DNA of 64,000 nt from an uncultured Eubacteriales bacterium (GTDB taxonomy: Bacteria > Bacillota > Clostridia > Lachnospirales > Cellulosilyticaceae), in assembly GCA_900551325.1 (NCBI GenBank), contig URVM01000016.1, positions 1 through 64,000 of the forward strand, in the 5' to 3' direction. Below the pieces are notes generated by a model, which searched no databases, was not told the origin of the DNA, and worked only from the letters and a program-made list of their open reading frames with translations. The translations under genes were made by a program, and so were the position numbers. This document shows positions 62,533 through 64,000 of this stretch, piece by piece (within the stretch, counting starts at the first letter, position 1; each line of letters opens with the position of its first letter).

Positions 62533-63456
62533 TTATTCTTTTATTTCTAACTGTTCAACTTTCTCACGTTCCAGCCCAGTTATACTTATTATAGTTTCTA
62601 TACTCATCCCCGATAATAGCATCTTTTTAGCAATCTCTACTTCTCTTTCATATCTTCCCTTTTCCATTGCATCTTCTTTTATCTCTTCTATTGTTCTTGT
62701 TATATTTGCAGTCATTTTATCAACATCCTCCTTATCCGCATCTAAAATACTTAAAGCTACATCTTTTATCTCTTCACTTAACGTATTGGATAACCAATTT
62801 TTAAGTTCCAATTTCTCTTCTTCGGTTAACTTATTAAAAGCTTTTACAATAGTTGCTAACCTGTTCATGTATTCCTCATACCCAACCTTTTGGTCTAGTA
62901 AGAAGATTGCTGATGAAATACTTTCCTTTTGTAGTAGAATTTCCTTTTCATATCTATTTACATCTAGGAGCACATATTTAAAATCTAATAACTTATCACC
63001 AAATAATTCATACTTTGTAATCTTTTCTTTAAAGCTAACTGGCACACTCCATTTATCTTTACCATTATATGTTACAATAGGTACAATAGCTGGTAACTTA
63101 AAATCTTTTCTCTTAATTTCTTCTTTACTTATGCCTTTTAACACCTCTCTCCAAATTTCAATCATGTACATGAGTAGTCTGATTGGCATACTATGATCTA
63201 TGCTTGATTGAAATTCTAACAATACATAAAAGATAACTTTCTGTCCTTCTATTTCTGCTTGATATACAATGTCTGCTTCTACTTCTTCATAATCAACAAG
63301 TATAAAAGATTTGTTCACTAGTGTTAAGCTATCTGCTGTAAGCTCTTTCTTCCATTTTTCCTCTGTAAAATCATTAATAAGGTTCAGAAATATATCCTTA
63401 TTAGAAAATAAAGTCTTATAGCTCTTATCATGTATATTATTTATATCCTTTTTCAT
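62533..63456 (-). CDS. Rpn family recombination-promoting nuclease/putative transposase
   Basis: This 307-residue protein matches the Rpn/transposase_31 (PF04754-like) family with a PD-(D/E)XK nuclease core. Marks are HDKSYKTLFSNKDIFLNLI near the N-terminus, the acidic EADIVYQAEIEGQKV stretch with the ADIVY aspartate, and VLLEFQSSIDHSMPIRLLMYM with the E-x-Q motif. These proteins stimulate RecA-independent recombination in E. coli and occur in multicopy in Clostridia. The C-terminal third is helical. No flanking repeats were seen. Confidence 0.88.
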   Translation of the reverse strand: MKKDINNIHDKSYKTLFSNKDIFLNLINDFTEEKWKKELTADSLTLVNKSFILVDYEEVEADIVYQAEIEGQKVIFYVLLEFQSSIDHSMPIRLLMYMIEIWREVLKGISKEEIKRKDFKLPAIVPIVTYNGKDKWSVPVSFKEKITKYELFGDKLLDFKYVLLDVNRYEKEILLQKESISSAIFLLDQKVGYEEYMNRLATIVKAFNKLTEEEKLELKNWLSNTLSEEIKDVALSILDADKEDVDKMTANITRTIEEIKEDAMEKGRYEREVEIAKKMLLSGMSIETIISITGLEREKVEQLEIKE

Positions 63457-63947
63457 TAATTTATATTTTCTCCTGTGTCGTTCATTCTAGTCAAAGTATG
63501 ATCATTTATAGCTTAATTATATCATAATCTTCTATTTATAGTATAAAAACAGAGCACATTTTGATGCTCTCTATCATTAGTTATCTGTATCTCATCACAC
63601 TATTTTGATAGTATTAATCACTTTTACAATATTTAATTCTTATCCCAATAGCCTGTGGATGTTTTGATAAAGCTTACTTACACCTCCTATTAAACCTTCC
63701 TAAGCTAGCTTCTTTTTTGATAGTCACTACTCATCTCCATTGCTCCATCAAATATTAATTCTAGCCCTAAAATAATAATATGGTGGCCCACCTTGCCAAA
63801 TGGATCAAAGACTAACTAAAATTAGAATAACATAAAAACTACCCATCATAGAGACATGAAAGTTCCTTGGGGGGGACATGTCTATACTTGGGTAGTTCTA
63901 AGGTGGATTTGTAAAGGGAGTATTTATAGGGGGTATTTAAATAAGTA
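63457..63947. other. Intergenic region with a possible relic and two terminators
   Basis: This 491-base stretch lies between the Rpn start and the ABC permease end. It contains a small terminator on minus (AGAGCA/TGCTCT, 63551-63570), a 36-codon open frame without ATG (63705-63815, reading DPFGKVGHHIIILGLELIF) that could be a gene relic, and the permease terminator. No intact gene was seen. Confidence 0.5.
63836..63898 (-). terminator. Terminator of the window-end permease gene
   Basis: The stem is in two parts: AACTACCCA with TGGGTAGTT, plus an inner AGACATG/CATGTCT. The loop contains seven G on plus (seven C on minus). On minus a T-run (GTTTTTATG) follows. Confidence 0.85.
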
Positions 63948-64000
63948 TCAACCTTTTACTGAGCCGGCTACAACACCTTCGATAATATTTTTCTGCATAA
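63948..64000 (-). CDS. Carbohydrate ABC permease, 3' end (continues beyond window)
   Basis: Seventeen codons and a stop are in the window; they read MQKNIIEGVVAGSVKG. This matches the C-terminus of MalG/LplC-type sugar permeases (compare QKYFISGLTIGAVKE at 44.5 kb). The rest of the gene lies right of the window. It suggests another sugar ABC operon running into the window and ending at the terminator near 63840. Confidence 0.8.
   Translation of the reverse strand, partial: MQKNIIEGVVAGSVKG

Noticed and set aside
62501..63196. A 231-codon plus-strand frame opposite the Rpn gene
   Set aside because: It is antisense to the conserved Rpn coding frame and has a Ser/Leu/Phe-rich composition typical of a shadow frame.
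63867..63876. Run of seven G near the window end as a G-quadruplex
   Set aside because: It is a single run in the loop of a clear terminator; a quadruplex needs four G-tracts.
1..64000. CRISPR arrays, tRNA or rRNA genes and complete insertion sequences
   Set aside because: No regularly spaced repeats, cloverleaf-like sequences or transposase genes flanked by inverted repeats were found on reading both strands; an automated scan would be more sensitive.

Overview
The window is low-GC DNA from an anaerobic Firmicute. Strong GGAGG-type ribosome sites, a T-box in front of serS, ferredoxin-linked redox genes and CUT1 sugar permeases point to class Clostridia, probably a Lachnospirales-type organism such as Cellulosilyticum. 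The species is inferred from overall gene flavour, not proven. About 60 protein genes are present, mostly on the minus strand. No rRNA, tRNA, CRISPR array or complete insertion sequence was seen.

Layout. 0-10 kb: a cell-wall amidase, a tiny winged-helix protein, a NERD/HRDC protein, a MATE exporter, an ECF sigma factor with its DUF4179 membrane partner, then small enzymes (VanW, Nudix, TrmO-like). 10-20 kb: serS behind a T-box, then a plus-strand redox operon (Crp/Fnr regulator, molybdopterin oxidoreductase, four-cluster ferredoxin, FAD oxidoreductase, TDT transporter, mobA) facing mobB and moeA. Together these make and use a Mo-bis-MGD enzyme, most like a cytoplasmic nitrate reductase. 20-31 kb: aldo/keto reductase, alpha-L-fucosidase behind paired palindromes, a PepSY lipoprotein, a GyrI-like protein, a rifampin ADP-ribosyltransferase (arr), a MacB/FtsX-type ABC pair, an MNT/HEPN pair and an HTH/DUF3796 pair with an operator-like palindrome over its promoter. 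31-46.5 kb: MutS-like ATPase, proC, LUD protein, enoate reductase, DeoR and LacI regulators, MFS carrier, HTH-TPR regulator and a sugar-uptake operon.

46.9-54.6 kb is a decaying accessory stretch. It holds a DUF5131 gene split by one in-frame TAA, a second frame possibly split the same way, and fragments of AAC(3)-like and APH-like genes. Within it lies a histidyl-tRNA synthetase of the archaeal/eukaryotic-like type. Its leader has a consensus promoter, a 19-codon leader peptide with four consecutive His codons, and a terminator. This is a classical peptide-leader attenuator in a lineage where T-boxes normally do the job, and it is the most striking regulatory find.

54.6-64 kb: two tandem amidohydrolases, one lacking the usual HxH metal motif; then a three-gene cassette (HNH nuclease, SMC-like ATPase, unknown protein) that looks like a Septu-related antiphage system with an extra component; then an Rpn-type nuclease; and finally the 3' end of another sugar permease running off the window.
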